Position numbers and translations under genes: made by a program. The notes under the pieces are model-generated. The model was not told the DNA's origin and ran no database searches. It saw only the letters and a list, made by a program, of their open reading frames with translations. Of a stretch of DNA of 27,011 nucleotides, positions 9,101 through 18,400 are shown piece by piece (the stretch's first letter is position 1; each line of letters starts with the position of its first letter). Source of the stretch: an uncultured Propionibacterium sp. (GTDB lineage: Bacteria; Actinomycetota; Actinomycetes; Propionibacteriales; Propionibacteriaceae); NCBI GenBank assembly GCA_938036835.1, contig CALHWB010000050.1:1-27011 (forward strand). The letters are read 5' to 3'.

Positions 9101-10768
9101 GTCTTGTTTCTCGATGTTCGCGTCCAGCGGCCGGTGGACGCCGTGGAACAGGCCGTCGGTGTCCCAGCGGTGCTCGGCTGCGGCTCGTAGCGCTGTCACG
9201 ATCTCGGCGCGGTCGCGGCCGATGATCGCGAGCCGGCACTCGAAGTGCAGCCGGCCGACCGCCGCGGTGTGACAGACATCGGCGATGTCGGCTGTCGGGT
9301 TGGCGGTGAACCAGTTCAGGTATCGCCCGATCAATTCGTCCAAGGCCCGCGGGGTGCGTGCCGACAAGGGCAGCACCAGGGGCAGCTCTCGGGGACGCTC
9401 GTCGGCCACTCTGGCCGGTGCTTCCTCAAGGACGGCATGCACGTTGGTCCGGCCGAAGCCGAACGAACTCACGGCGGCGAGTCGGGTCGATCCGTTGGGC
9501 TCCCAGGCGCGAGTGGTATCGCTGACATACAGCGGCGAGTCATGGAATGCGATGTAGGGGTTGGGTTCGGTAAAATTGATGTTGGGTGGCAACTGCTGTT
9601 CGCGGAAGGCCAGCAGCAGCTTGATCAGCGAGGCCATCGATGCGGCGCTGACCCCGTGGCCCAAGTTCGGCTTCACAGAACCGAGCGCGCAGAATTGTCG
9701 GCGCTTGGTGAACTTGCCGAAGGCCGTGCTCAACCCGTTCACTTCGATCGGGTCGCCCAGTACCGTCCCGGTGGCGTGCGCCTCGACATAGCTGAGTTCC
9801 TCAGGATCGATGGCAGCCTGCCGCCAGGCGGCCTCGATGACCGCCGCCTGGGTGTCTGGGCTTGGTGCGGTGACCCCGCTGGTGTGACCATCGTTGTTGA
9901 TCGCGATGCCGCGAATGATCGCGTAGATGTGATCGCCGTCCGCGATCGCCTGATCAGCCAGCTTCAAGGTCACGAAGCCGAACCCTTCACCCCACACGGT
10001 TCCGGTCGAGTACCGGTCGAACGCGCTGAGCACCCCATCCTCGGAGGCCACCCCATCGAAGGACGCGTCGGTAACGCTGAGCAGGTGCAGGCCACCAGCG
10101 AGCGCGAGTTCGCATTCATCGTTGCGCAGTGCCGCACATGCCTGGTGGATCGCCACCAGACCTGACGAGCAGGCGGTGTCGACGACCATGTTCGGCCCCT
10201 TCAGGTCGAGCACGTATGAGATTCGGCTGGCCAGCACCGACGACATCGAACCGGTCATATCGAGCAGATTGTGCTCAGCACCGTGCGGCTTATACTCCAT
10301 CGGGTAGGAGTGGTCGACCCCGACGAAGACGCCCGTGTTGGAACCACGCGTCCGATCGCCGCAGTAGCCGGCGTCCTCCAGACAAGCCCAGGCCAGCTCC
10401 AAGAAGATGCGCTGCTCAGGGTGCATCGTGATTGCCTCTTTGGGCGAGATCTTGAAGAAGGCCGCGTCGAAATCACCGATGTGCTGGAGCCAGCCGGCCT
10501 TCAACTTGACCGATTCACCCATGTCGGCGCTGCGCTCGGCGGGGAATGATCCGATCACCCCGACCTGGTTGATGAGGTTCTGCCAGTACTCGTCATAGTC
10601 ATCGGCACCGGGGAACCGGCACGACATACCGATGATCGCGACATCGCCGGTTCTTGCGGCACCCGCCCCATTGAGCCGCTGCAGCAACTCGATGGAGGTA
10701 TCCGCATCGAATGCGCCCTGGCCGACCATCTCGAGGACGTAGGTGGTTATGTCTTTGAGCTCGTTCAT
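6137..10768 (-). CDS. Trans-AT PKS module KS-DH-KR-ACP, 'PKS C' (third extension)
   Basis: This 1543-residue single-module protein extends and beta-processes the chain. Order: N-terminal helical docking segment (1-33); KS (~42-448) with Cys200 in DTACSSG, His331 in EAHATGT and His371 in KPNLGH; linker without AT (~455-625); DH (~640-910) with HxxxGxxxxP starting at His674 and Asp838 in LFDNAIN; KR (~930-1400) with Tyr1309 and Asn1313 in DYAAAN; ACP (~1430-1500) with Ser1462 in SGGDS; C-terminal helical docking segment (~1513-1543). The KR cofactor loop reads TGGLDGIAG rather than the usual TGGxGGxG pattern, though the catalytic residues are intact. Expected outcome: a trans or cis double bond. 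Two adjacent ATGs exist (10766-10768 and 10769-10771). GAGGAG at 10773-10778 leaves only one base to the first, so I take the second. The TGA stop overlaps the thioesterase ATG. Confidence 0.94.
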   Translation of the reverse strand: MNELKDITTYVLEMVGQGAFDADTSIELLQRLNGAGAARTGDVAIIGMSCRFPGADDYDEYWQNLINQVGVIGSFPAERSADMGESVKLKAGWLQHIGDFDAAFFKISPKEAITMHPEQRIFLELAWACLEDAGYCGDRTRGSNTGVFVGVDHSYPMEYKPHGAEHNLLDMTGSMSSVLASRISYVLDLKGPNMVVDTACSSGLVAIHQACAALRNDECELALAGGLHLLSVTDASFDGVASEDGVLSAFDRYSTGTVWGEGFGFVTLKLADQAIADGDHIYAIIRGIAINNDGHTSGVTAPSPDTQAAVIEAAWRQAAIDPEELSYVEAHATGTVLGDPIEVNGLSTAFGKFTKRRQFCALGSVKPNLGHGVSAASMASLIKLLLAFREQQLPPNINFTEPNPYIAFHDSPLYVSDTTRAWEPNGSTRLAAVSSFGFGRTNVHAVLEEAPARVADERPRELPLVLPLSARTPRALDELIGRYLNWFTANPTADIADVCHTAAVGRLHFECRLAIIGRDRAEIVTALRAAAEHRWDTDGLFHGVHRPLDANIEKQDEQDLTVADQRRLARAVDALLAEPISSTTQLVEICGQYTVGAPVDWSIVFGDCRYGRLALPTYPFQRKHYWLPLVDQPVMVEQAPALHPLIDRLAVAGRDEDVYVTRFEIGKQWILTEHVINGHSVIPGTGLLEMIYTACAHSSGSPTIELTDVMLQVPAVVSPEQPIDVHVVVRKSQAGMAVEVMSQDQSGAWTVHATANGSVLDPLTRPAPIDHAAAVSATNRESLPFDISQEYGGFRFGPRWRNVTSIDYTDQQILTRLQIDGDYQADLAQFTLHPALFDNAINIASEFLIQNTTHTMFLPFSCKSLKIYGGLPASFNSQQLIRNPIKKQMGAAAIDITLYEPDGRVLCVLEKYSLKRVTQRLFAEQRHHQLGFVAAAPLPAADRLGTVLIFGNQTEQCQLLIAQLRERADRVVEVTNRLGGHLASDDLLLAAPTEAAMVLEQLAVVDHIVHAASFGMTEASSSTELQMQVDATLTSLVDLTQALGQRGSRVRLLVLASGVHAIESPAEAVNPIGAAAMALARVVGAESARLTVSALDADVTLDAGLLAAELAHGQADSLVAIRDGARFTPVLEEVEIESFEAEPVTLHPDGIYLVTGGLDGIAGIFIEALTRPECAPQFAVLSRTAETTADADNDDPKLAARVARLAELRASGAKVELVRCDIADPDAVAARTAELRARYGRIRGIIHGAGLPGGALLMNRSLADFEAVLRPKIAGSWALRHATAADELDFTVLNSSLISVFGPQGQGDYAAANGYLNGLALADRARGRKTTTIAWSVWQQTGMARSFDIDAARGVFQTLSDADGAESFRGILGRRIGTILVGALDGARVAAAGGQIGIPLATPLAGDRRRSSENPTAPREVRLLGQGTLTDTQIELAHIWADIQGLDEVDVRDPLSESGGDSIVLSQFVGAINERYGKLIDISDVYSQPTVRQLADYLDRLRTPEQVGQVTDELSIEDLMNMVELGELDVAAASRLLDERGAG

Positions 10769-10772
10769 CATT

Positions 10773-10778
10773 CTCCTC
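10773..10778 (-). promoter_or_regulatory. Ribosome binding site of PKS C
   Basis: GAGGAG lies in the 11-bp gap between the PKS B stop and PKS C. Its spacing (4 bases to 10768, 1 base to 10771) favours the downstream of two tandem ATG codons. Confidence 0.7.
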
Positions 10779-10779
10779 G

Positions 10780-13700
10780 TCAGTTGGCTCGAAGTAGATC
10801 CACGGCGTCGGCGACGGATGTCTTGCCCTGCTTGATCCGCTGGATGAGCGAGCCGAGATCGACCTCTTCCTTCACCACCGCAGCGCTGGTGAGAACTCGG
10901 GCGCGACGGTCCATCTCGGCCGCCAGCTGCTGCACGCTCGGGAACGAGTAGATATCGGAGACCTCGATCTGTTGCTCGAAGGCCCGGTTGATCGCCTTGT
11001 AGAGCTGAATGGCTAGGAAGGATTGACCACCCAGGTCAGCGAAATCGTCGTAGATGTCGATTCGCTTTACCTGTAGGGTCTCAGCCCATACCCGCAGCAG
11101 TTCGCGTTCTGTCGGGGTGTACTCCTCGGAATCGACGAAGGGCAGTTCCGGGGGCTGTGCCAGCGGCGGCACCTTGGGCTCGCTCACCTGATGCAGTCCG
11201 ATGGCAAGGACACTGCGCAGGCCGCGATGACCGACGATCCGGGCAGGGTTCGCCTGACCGGGCAGCACCTGGACGCGTTTGCCGGCCAGGGTCGAGCCCA
11301 GCGCGTCGAGGGCCGCTGCTGTCGACATCGAGGCAATGGTGTTGTCACCGCCGGCGACGCCGTGGCGAACCGCCATGCCGACCTCGAGCCAGGCCGGCCA
11401 GTTGATAACCCGGGTCCTGCGGCCACAGGATTCGCGCCATTCGGCGAACGCGTCGAGGTAGGCATTGCCCGCCATGTAGTCGGACTGACCAATGTCGCCG
11501 AAGATCGCCAGCACCGACGAGTAGAGGGCCAGGAACTCCGGGGGGTCGTCCCGGGTGACCATGTCGAGGATGATCGCGCCGTCGACCTTGGCGGACACGA
11601 CGCTGCGGAACCGTTCCAGCGACTTGTTGACGATGATCCCTTCGCCAGCCTGACCTGCACAGTGGAAGACACCAGTGATCCGAGCGTCCGCGGTCTGTCG
11701 GCGCAGTTCGCGGACCACACCCGCCATGGCGGCCAGATCGGTCACATCCGCACGGAATTCGACCACCGTCGATCCGTTGCGTCGAATCTGCTCCAGGCGG
11801 GCGGCGATGTCGGCCCGTCTGGCCTGGTCGGCACTGTCGGTGTCCCAGTCACTGCGGGCCAATAGCCCGATGGTGACCGGCGCCTGCTCCGCCAACCGAC
11901 CGGCGACCTCCAGGCCGAGCGCGCCTGTTCCACCAGTGATCAGATAGCAGCCGCCCTCCGTCGCGATTGGGGCAGGCTCGGGCAGCTCAACGGACTCGAG
12001 CTGGCGCAGCCAGCCGCACTCGCCGCGCAGGAAGCGATCCGGCCCACCGTCGGCCGCCAACACGGCCCTGGCCAGAGCGCTGCGGGAAACCGTGTGGTCT
12101 GCGTCAACATAGCTGGCGGTGAGATCACTGAACTCCAGGCCGATCGAGTTGGTGAGCGCAGCCAATGCGTTCGATTCGGGAGCCACCCTGTCATCGGGGA
12201 GCACCCGGGCGGCGCCGCTGCCCACTACCACCAGCGCCAACTCCTGATCGGGCAGTTCTTCGTCAAGTGCCTTGGCCAGGACGAACAATCCCTCGATGAG
12301 TTGGCCGGGGGCTTCGGCGGCAGTAGCCGGGCCAGGCTGCCAGCCGACGGCATAGACTACGTGGCTGAGTTCGTCGGGCGCTGACTCGAGCACATCAGGC
12401 CGCATGGTGGGTCGATGCTCGACCTGTGCCCCGGCAGTCACCAGGGCTTCGGCAAGCTCGGTATCGCCGCCGATCAGCAGCACCTGTGCGGCCCCGGAAC
12501 GGGGCCGCACAGGTGCTGGCTCCTGTTGCCAACCGAATCCAAGCGCGGTGCGCTGCGCGCCGCCCCCAATCTGGCGAGCCGATTCCTGGTCGACGCGCTT
12601 GGTCGTGTAGCCGCGCACGGACGCGAAGACCAGCCCGTTCTCGTCGCACAGGTCGACGTCATAGGTGATCGTCTCTTGATTGGTCTGCCAGGCGTCCCGA
12701 TCCATACGGATGTGACTGAACAGCCGCGTCGGCATGGCGCCCCAGCACTTGACCTCGCGGTAGTGGTAGGGTAAATAGAGGGCGTCGCCACTTTTCTGGC
12801 TGATCGCGTTCACCGCATTGTCGAACAGCGCGACATGCCAAACCGCGCCGTCGAGATCGGCCGCCATTTCGGCGGGCAGCGCCAATTCCACCAGCACCGA
12901 ATCGGCACCAGCCGCAACAATCCGCTCGTTGCGCCAACGCGCGCCGAGCTGGATCACCGTTGGGCGCGGCATCAGGTCGAAGCACGGGTCGCCCTGATCG
13001 ACTTCCAGTTCGTGGCGAAGCCCTTCCAGGTCGAGGGTCGGACGCGGCCCGGTCACACCGAACCGCAGGCTGCATTCGGCGTGCACCTGCCATTGGCCGG
13101 CTGCCCTGCTCATGAACCTGATCGCCAGATCGTCACCTTCCGGCTGCACGATGGCGACGATCTCGCGGCTCTCCGCCGCGTCCACCACACAGGGCTGTGC
13201 GTAGCTGAGGTCACGCACCGTCACAGGTCCGGGTCGATACTGCGCGGCGATCTCAAGTGCGAGTTCCAGGTACGTGGTGCCCGGGATGATATGCTGACCC
13301 AGGATGATGTGGTCAGACAGGATCCAGTCCGCGGCGGGCGACAGCCGAGCAACAAAATGGTCGCCCGCAGGGGTGCTGACACCGCGCGAATCAAGCACTG
13401 CGCCCAGCCGTTCCCGGCCCGCGATCGGCTTCAGCTCTTCGGGCGCCCGGTGATACCAGTGCGGCGTCCGAGCGAAGGGGTAAACAGGCAATCCAACCCG
13501 GGTGCCTTGTTCTCCCGCGTGCACTTGGCGCCAGTCGATGTCGGCACCACGGGCATAGAGGTCACCCAGCGTGCGGGCGGCTGAAAAGCTTCGCTGGGAC
13601 GCAAACTCCGCGGCCGCCTGCTTTGCCTGATCGCTCAACCGACGCGTTGCCGGCTCGGTCAGTTCGTCGGGTTGCGGGTTCGGCTTGTTGGCGCCGATTC

Positions 13701-15414
13701 GCCGGAAATGGCCCTGCAGGGCGCCGGGCACGTGCGCGCTCTCGGGACCGGTGGCCACTCGACGCAAGATCTCGAGCAGTTGTGGTAGCTGTTCAGCAAC
13801 CACTGCGACCCGCCAAGGGTGATGGTCACGGCCGGTGTTGGCGCTGCGGCAAACAGTCGCCAGGTCGTGCTCGCTATCCTGCAGGGCCGCGATCGTGACG
13901 TGGATTAGCTCGACCAGTTGTCCCCGTGACTTGGCCGAAACCGTGAAGATGTGTGGTCCGGCATCGGTCCCGGACGCTGGCACCACCGGCGGCGCCTCTT
14001 CCAGGACGACATGGCAGTTGGTACCGCTGAACCCGAACGAGCTCACCCCCGCCCGACGGGGCGCATCATCCTTGGCCGGCCACGGACCACCCTTGTCGGT
14101 GACGAACACCGGCGAATCGACGAAGTTGATGAACTGATTCGGCTCGGAGTAGTTGACACAGGCCACGAACTGGCGGTGCCGCAGCATCATGATGACTTTG
14201 AACAGCGAAGCGATGCCCGAGGCCCCGACCAGGTGACCGATGCTGGACTTGACCGATCCGATGCCACAGAACTGCCGGAATGCGGTATGCCGCCGGAAGG
14301 CCCTGGTCAGGGCGCTGACCTCGATCGGATCGCCCAGCACAGTACCGGTGCCGTGGGCCTCGATGTAGCTGATGGTCTCGGGCTCGACTCGGGCGTCCCG
14401 CCAGGCGTCGAGCAGCAGATCCTCTTGCGCCTCGGCATTCGGAGCGGTGATGCCGTTGGATGCACCGTCGTTGTTCACCGCACTGCCCTTTATGACGGCG
14501 TGGACGCGGTCACCGTCACGGATCGCGTCCGCCAGTGGCTTGAGGATGACCGCCCCCACGCCTTCTCCCCAGGTGGTGCCTCCGGCGTGCCGGTCGAAGG
14601 GTCGGATCGTGTCGTCCGTGGACTCGATCGATTCAAGTTGCCGCAGTTCACTATCGAAGGTCATCGCCTCGTAGGTGAAGCTGCTCAGTCCACCGACGAT
14701 CGCGATCTCGCTCTCACCCGAGCGCAGGCTCTGGCAGGCCTGGTGAACACTAACCAGCCCCGAGGAGCAGGCTGTGTCGATAACCATGCATGGTCCACGC
14801 AGATCCCAAAGGTATGACAACCGGGAAGCAAGAATGCCCGGCCAGGTACCGGTGACCACCATCGGATCGTCGGCGGCCAGTTTCTTGTACTTGTGTTCCT
14901 CGACGTGATCGATTCCGATGAAGACACCGACCTTCCGGCCCGCAAGCTCACCAGCAGCCAGACCCCCGTCCTGGAGGGCGTGGTAGGCGGTCTCCAGGAG
15001 TACCCGCTGGTTGGGGTCCATGGTCTGCGCCTCGCGCGGATTGATGCCGAAGAACTCGGCATCGAACTGTTCGACCTGGGTGACATATCCGCGGCGGACG
15101 AAGTCGAGACGCAGCGAACCATCCGGATTGATCCGGTTCTCACGGATCAGATCTGCGCCATGGAAGGCCCGGATGAACGCCTCGGCATTGGCACGTCGGC
15201 CCCTGGGCAGATCGCCGATCGCGATCCGGCCGGCCACCAAATTGGCCCAGTACTGCTCCGGATCATCGGCCGCCGGCAAATGGCAGGCCATGCCCACTAC
15301 CGCGATATCGCGTTGTTGGGAACCACCAGCCAGTTCGCCAAGCAACTCCTTGGCCTGCGCAACACCCAACTGATGCGTAGCAACCTGCTCGTACAAGTAC
15401 TCCCGCAGACCCAT
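10780..15414 (-). CDS. Trans-AT PKS module KS-DH-KR-ACP, 'PKS B' (second extension)
   Basis: This 1544-residue protein has the same plan as its downstream neighbour. Order: N-terminal helical docking segment (1-30); KS (~36-475) with Cys216 in DTACSSG, His354 in EAHGTGT and His394 in KSSIGH; linker without AT (~485-650); DH (~660-945) with His702 starting HIILGQHIIP and Asp865 in LFDNAVN; KR (~965-1400) with intact TGGTGALG, Ser near 1300, Tyr1313 and Asn1317 in YMAGN; ACP (~1432-1500) with Ser1465 in LGGQS; C-terminal docking helix pair (~1515-1544). This is the best-preserved reductive module in the set and should yield an alpha,beta-double bond. The ATG at 15412-15414 has GGAG 7 bases upstream, overlapping the stop of the preceding gene. 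The open frame continues upstream inside that gene, but there it is only a shadow. Confidence 0.95.
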   Translation of the reverse strand: MGLREYLYEQVATHQLGVAQAKELLGELAGGSQQRDIAVVGMACHLPAADDPEQYWANLVAGRIAIGDLPRGRRANAEAFIRAFHGADLIRENRINPDGSLRLDFVRRGYVTQVEQFDAEFFGINPREAQTMDPNQRVLLETAYHALQDGGLAAGELAGRKVGVFIGIDHVEEHKYKKLAADDPMVVTGTWPGILASRLSYLWDLRGPCMVIDTACSSGLVSVHQACQSLRSGESEIAIVGGLSSFTYEAMTFDSELRQLESIESTDDTIRPFDRHAGGTTWGEGVGAVILKPLADAIRDGDRVHAVIKGSAVNNDGASNGITAPNAEAQEDLLLDAWRDARVEPETISYIEAHGTGTVLGDPIEVSALTRAFRRHTAFRQFCGIGSVKSSIGHLVGASGIASLFKVIMMLRHRQFVACVNYSEPNQFINFVDSPVFVTDKGGPWPAKDDAPRRAGVSSFGFSGTNCHVVLEEAPPVVPASGTDAGPHIFTVSAKSRGQLVELIHVTIAALQDSEHDLATVCRSANTGRDHHPWRVAVVAEQLPQLLEILRRVATGPESAHVPGALQGHFRRIGANKPNPQPDELTEPATRRLSDQAKQAAAEFASQRSFSAARTLGDLYARGADIDWRQVHAGEQGTRVGLPVYPFARTPHWYHRAPEELKPIAGRERLGAVLDSRGVSTPAGDHFVARLSPAADWILSDHIILGQHIIPGTTYLELALEIAAQYRPGPVTVRDLSYAQPCVVDAAESREIVAIVQPEGDDLAIRFMSRAAGQWQVHAECSLRFGVTGPRPTLDLEGLRHELEVDQGDPCFDLMPRPTVIQLGARWRNERIVAAGADSVLVELALPAEMAADLDGAVWHVALFDNAVNAISQKSGDALYLPYHYREVKCWGAMPTRLFSHIRMDRDAWQTNQETITYDVDLCDENGLVFASVRGYTTKRVDQESARQIGGGAQRTALGFGWQQEPAPVRPRSGAAQVLLIGGDTELAEALVTAGAQVEHRPTMRPDVLESAPDELSHVVYAVGWQPGPATAAEAPGQLIEGLFVLAKALDEELPDQELALVVVGSGAARVLPDDRVAPESNALAALTNSIGLEFSDLTASYVDADHTVSRSALARAVLAADGGPDRFLRGECGWLRQLESVELPEPAPIATEGGCYLITGGTGALGLEVAGRLAEQAPVTIGLLARSDWDTDSADQARRADIAARLEQIRRNGSTVVEFRADVTDLAAMAGVVRELRRQTADARITGVFHCAGQAGEGIIVNKSLERFRSVVSAKVDGAIILDMVTRDDPPEFLALYSSVLAIFGDIGQSDYMAGNAYLDAFAEWRESCGRRTRVINWPAWLEVGMAVRHGVAGGDNTIASMSTAAALDALGSTLAGKRVQVLPGQANPARIVGHRGLRSVLAIGLHQVSEPKVPPLAQPPELPFVDSEEYTPTERELLRVWAETLQVKRIDIYDDFADLGGQSFLAIQLYKAINRAFEQQIEVSDIYSFPSVQQLAAEMDRRARVLTSAAVVKEEVDLGSLIQRIKQGKTSVADAVDLLRAN

Positions 15415-15424
15415 TCCGTCTCTC

Positions 15425-18400
15425 CTACCTGACTCTCTGTGAGTCGTTCGTCCAAGGGGTTCGTGCGCTGGCCTGCGCCACTGTGACCTCACCGCTGGCC
15501 AGCCGGGTGAGCAAGTCGTCCAGTTCATCGACTTCCGACAAGGGCTCCGGGGCCGCGAGCGACTCGTCCAGATGGGTGGCCATCGACTCGATCGTCGGGT
15601 ATGTGAAAACTGCCGATATGTCCACGACCTCACCGAACCGGGCCCGCAACTCGCGCAACAACCGGACGGCCAGGATCGAATCTCCGCCCACTTCGGTGAA
15701 CGAGTTTCGCAGCCCAAGGGGTTGGTCGCCGAGGGTAGTCCGCCACGCCTGGGCGACGAGGCGTTCGGTCGCGCTGAAGCCCTCGAACTCGCTGCTGCCC
15801 ACCTCGAGGACCCTGCGGTTGACCGTACCTGGCCCCGGTTGCGAGATGGCGCGCCAGTCGGAGCTGCCGGCGAAGACCAACGGGCTTCCCTGGCGGCCGG
15901 CCAGTGCGGCCGGGTTGGGACGGCCCAGCACGCAGCGCGGACGAGGTTTGGCCAAGGCCATTGCCAGCAGCTCCAGCGCCTCATTGTTGTTCAGCGCGAA
16001 GAGGTTGTTGACGGTGTCGTCAATGCCGTAACGCGTGGCCATGCCCTGCTCCAGCCAGGCGGCCCAGTTCAGCGTGAGGGTTTGACCCGGCCCGCGGCGA
16101 GCTTCCGCGAAGCGATCGAGATAGCCGTTCGCGGCACAGTATCCACCCTGCCCGATGCCGCCAGCGAGTGAACTGATCGACGAGAACAGGACGAAAGCCT
16201 GCAAGGGTTCGGTGCGGGTCAACTCGTCTAGCAGCCAAGTGCCGCGCACCTTCGGCGCCAGTACCTCGGCGAGCTGCTCCGGTGCCGTTGCACCGAGCAG
16301 CGCCTCGTCGGTCAACCCTGCCAGTTGCCAGACTAGTTGGATTGGTCCGTGGCTAGCCCGGGCATCCCGGATCGCCGCCGCCAGTGCAGCGCGGTCGGTG
16401 ATATCGCATTGCAGGTACTGGATCCGCGAGCCCAGCCGCTCGACCTGGTCACCGGTCTGCTCGAATCCGGGCACCGCTCCTGGGGGGCGTCGACCCAGCA
16501 CCGTCAGCCGGACTGGCCCGTGAGCCGCGAGCCACGGCAGCAAGACACTGGCCAGGTCGCCGTACCCGGCGACCAGATGATGCCGGTCAGGCCCCAGTTC
16601 AATAGGGTCAGCAACCGCAGCGCCAGCCGGCACGAACTCCTCGACCAGCGCCTGACCAGCGCGCAATCTCACTTGGTCGGGACGCTGGCCCGCCAGCGCC
16701 TCGGCCACGATGCTGGCCGAGTCAAGGTCGAGCGCCGCCTCGATCACCCGACATGGCCTGCGGAACTCCTCGTTCGCCGCCTTGGCGAACGACCAGGCGA
16801 TCCCCGCCTCGGCGCCCGGGCCCACCAGGATGACCAGCCTGGCGCCCAGCCGATCCAACCGTGCCAGCAGCGGCGCCACCTCGCACACGGCAGCGCTCGC
16901 AGCGTTCAACTCGGCGAGTTCGCTGGCCGCTGGATGCCCCCAAAGCCGGGTGTCCAGCACCAGGTCGCCGGGCTCCAGAATACCTGCTGCGGTCGCCAGG
17001 CTCGGGGCGTCCAGGTAGTTGACGCCGAGCCCAGCCAATGCGAGCCGGAGGGGTGCCGTCACTTCCGGTGCGCCCACCACGACCACGCGGGTGACAGGTC
17101 CCGCGATCGCCTGCTCCATGGTTCGCCAGTACGGTTCATGGATGTGGTCGGGAAGAATCGAAACCTGCCGGTCGACCCGACGGACCTGGAAGTCCTCTGC
17201 GTGGACAACCACTGCACCAGTGGGATCGGTGAGCGCGATATCGAAGGCGAGCGCGCCTGGGTCCGCGTCCCGGGAACGTAGCCGGGCCACACTGCTGGGC
17301 CCGGGACGCCGCAGCAGTTGCATGCGGGCGATACTGAACGGCAGGTAGGTCCCCTCCCCCAGATGGGCGTTCAGGGCGTTGAAGGCGCGATCCAGCAACG
17401 GTGGATAGCATTCACTCTCGGCAGCCTGTCCCTGGTATTCGGTCGGCACTTCGAGCCGCGCGAAATGGCAGCCGGCGTCGAGCCGCGCAACGTTTCGTTC
17501 GATCCCAGTCCAGTGCCGCCCGATCCGGACCTCAATGCGGCGCTGGGCGGCATCAGGAAGTGCACTCAGCTCAGACCAGTCGGGGATCTCGATGCGGTTG
17601 GGCTGGTCGGGGTTGGTGGCCCGGACGCGGCCAGTGACCAGGCTCTGCCAGCCGTCGTCCTCGGCAAGCAGGATCTCGAACTCATGGTCGGCTGCTCGGT
17701 GGCGCAGCACGACCCCGAGTTCGGCGGACTCGTCGCCCGCCAACGCCAACGGTCGCAGGAAGAAGACCTCACTCAGTTCAAGGGGCCCTTGAAGGCCGAT
17801 GCGCCGGGCCAACTGAATGATCAACTCGACGAAGGCCATGCCGGGCAGCACATGGGAGTCCGCCACCCGATGCTCGGCGAGCAACCAGGAAGTAGTGACA
17901 TCGAGCCGAAGCCGGAAGATGGTCTCGTGCTCGCTGGCCATGACCTGCTCGGGGGTCGGTAGGATGGGACGATCCAACAGCGAATCGGGCCAGCAGCGAA
18001 TCGGCTCGAACGCATACCCGGGGGCGGTCAAGGACCCGCAGCCGGGACCGGCAGCGGGCAGCCTGCTGCCGGCCACATAGGCGGCGGCCCATTGCAACGC
18101 ACTGGCCCCTCGTCCCGGTGAGGGAGTGGGCTTGGCACCGGCCGGAAGCTCACCCGCCAGCGTCGGGCTGTCTTCTTCACCGGCCAGCCAGCCCGACAAC
18201 TGCCTGACCAGTTCGTCGCCATCGCCGGCCACACAGGCCAGCCGGTGGGCGAACTCGCCGGCCGTGCGACGGGTGGCGGCACAGATCGAGGCCACGTCGT
18301 GTCCGACGGCCGGCCCGGCCAGCCAATCAAGGCTCCTGCTGACCCGGGCCCGCAGAGCCGCCGCGCTGCGCGCACTGAGCATGAAGACCTGCTCAGCGCC

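Noticed and set aside
15415..15984. N-terminal extension of PKS B by 190 codons
   Set aside because: This stretch is the shadow of the PKS A 3' end (KR end and ACP). The ATG at 15414 has a proper binding site and begins the docking segment.
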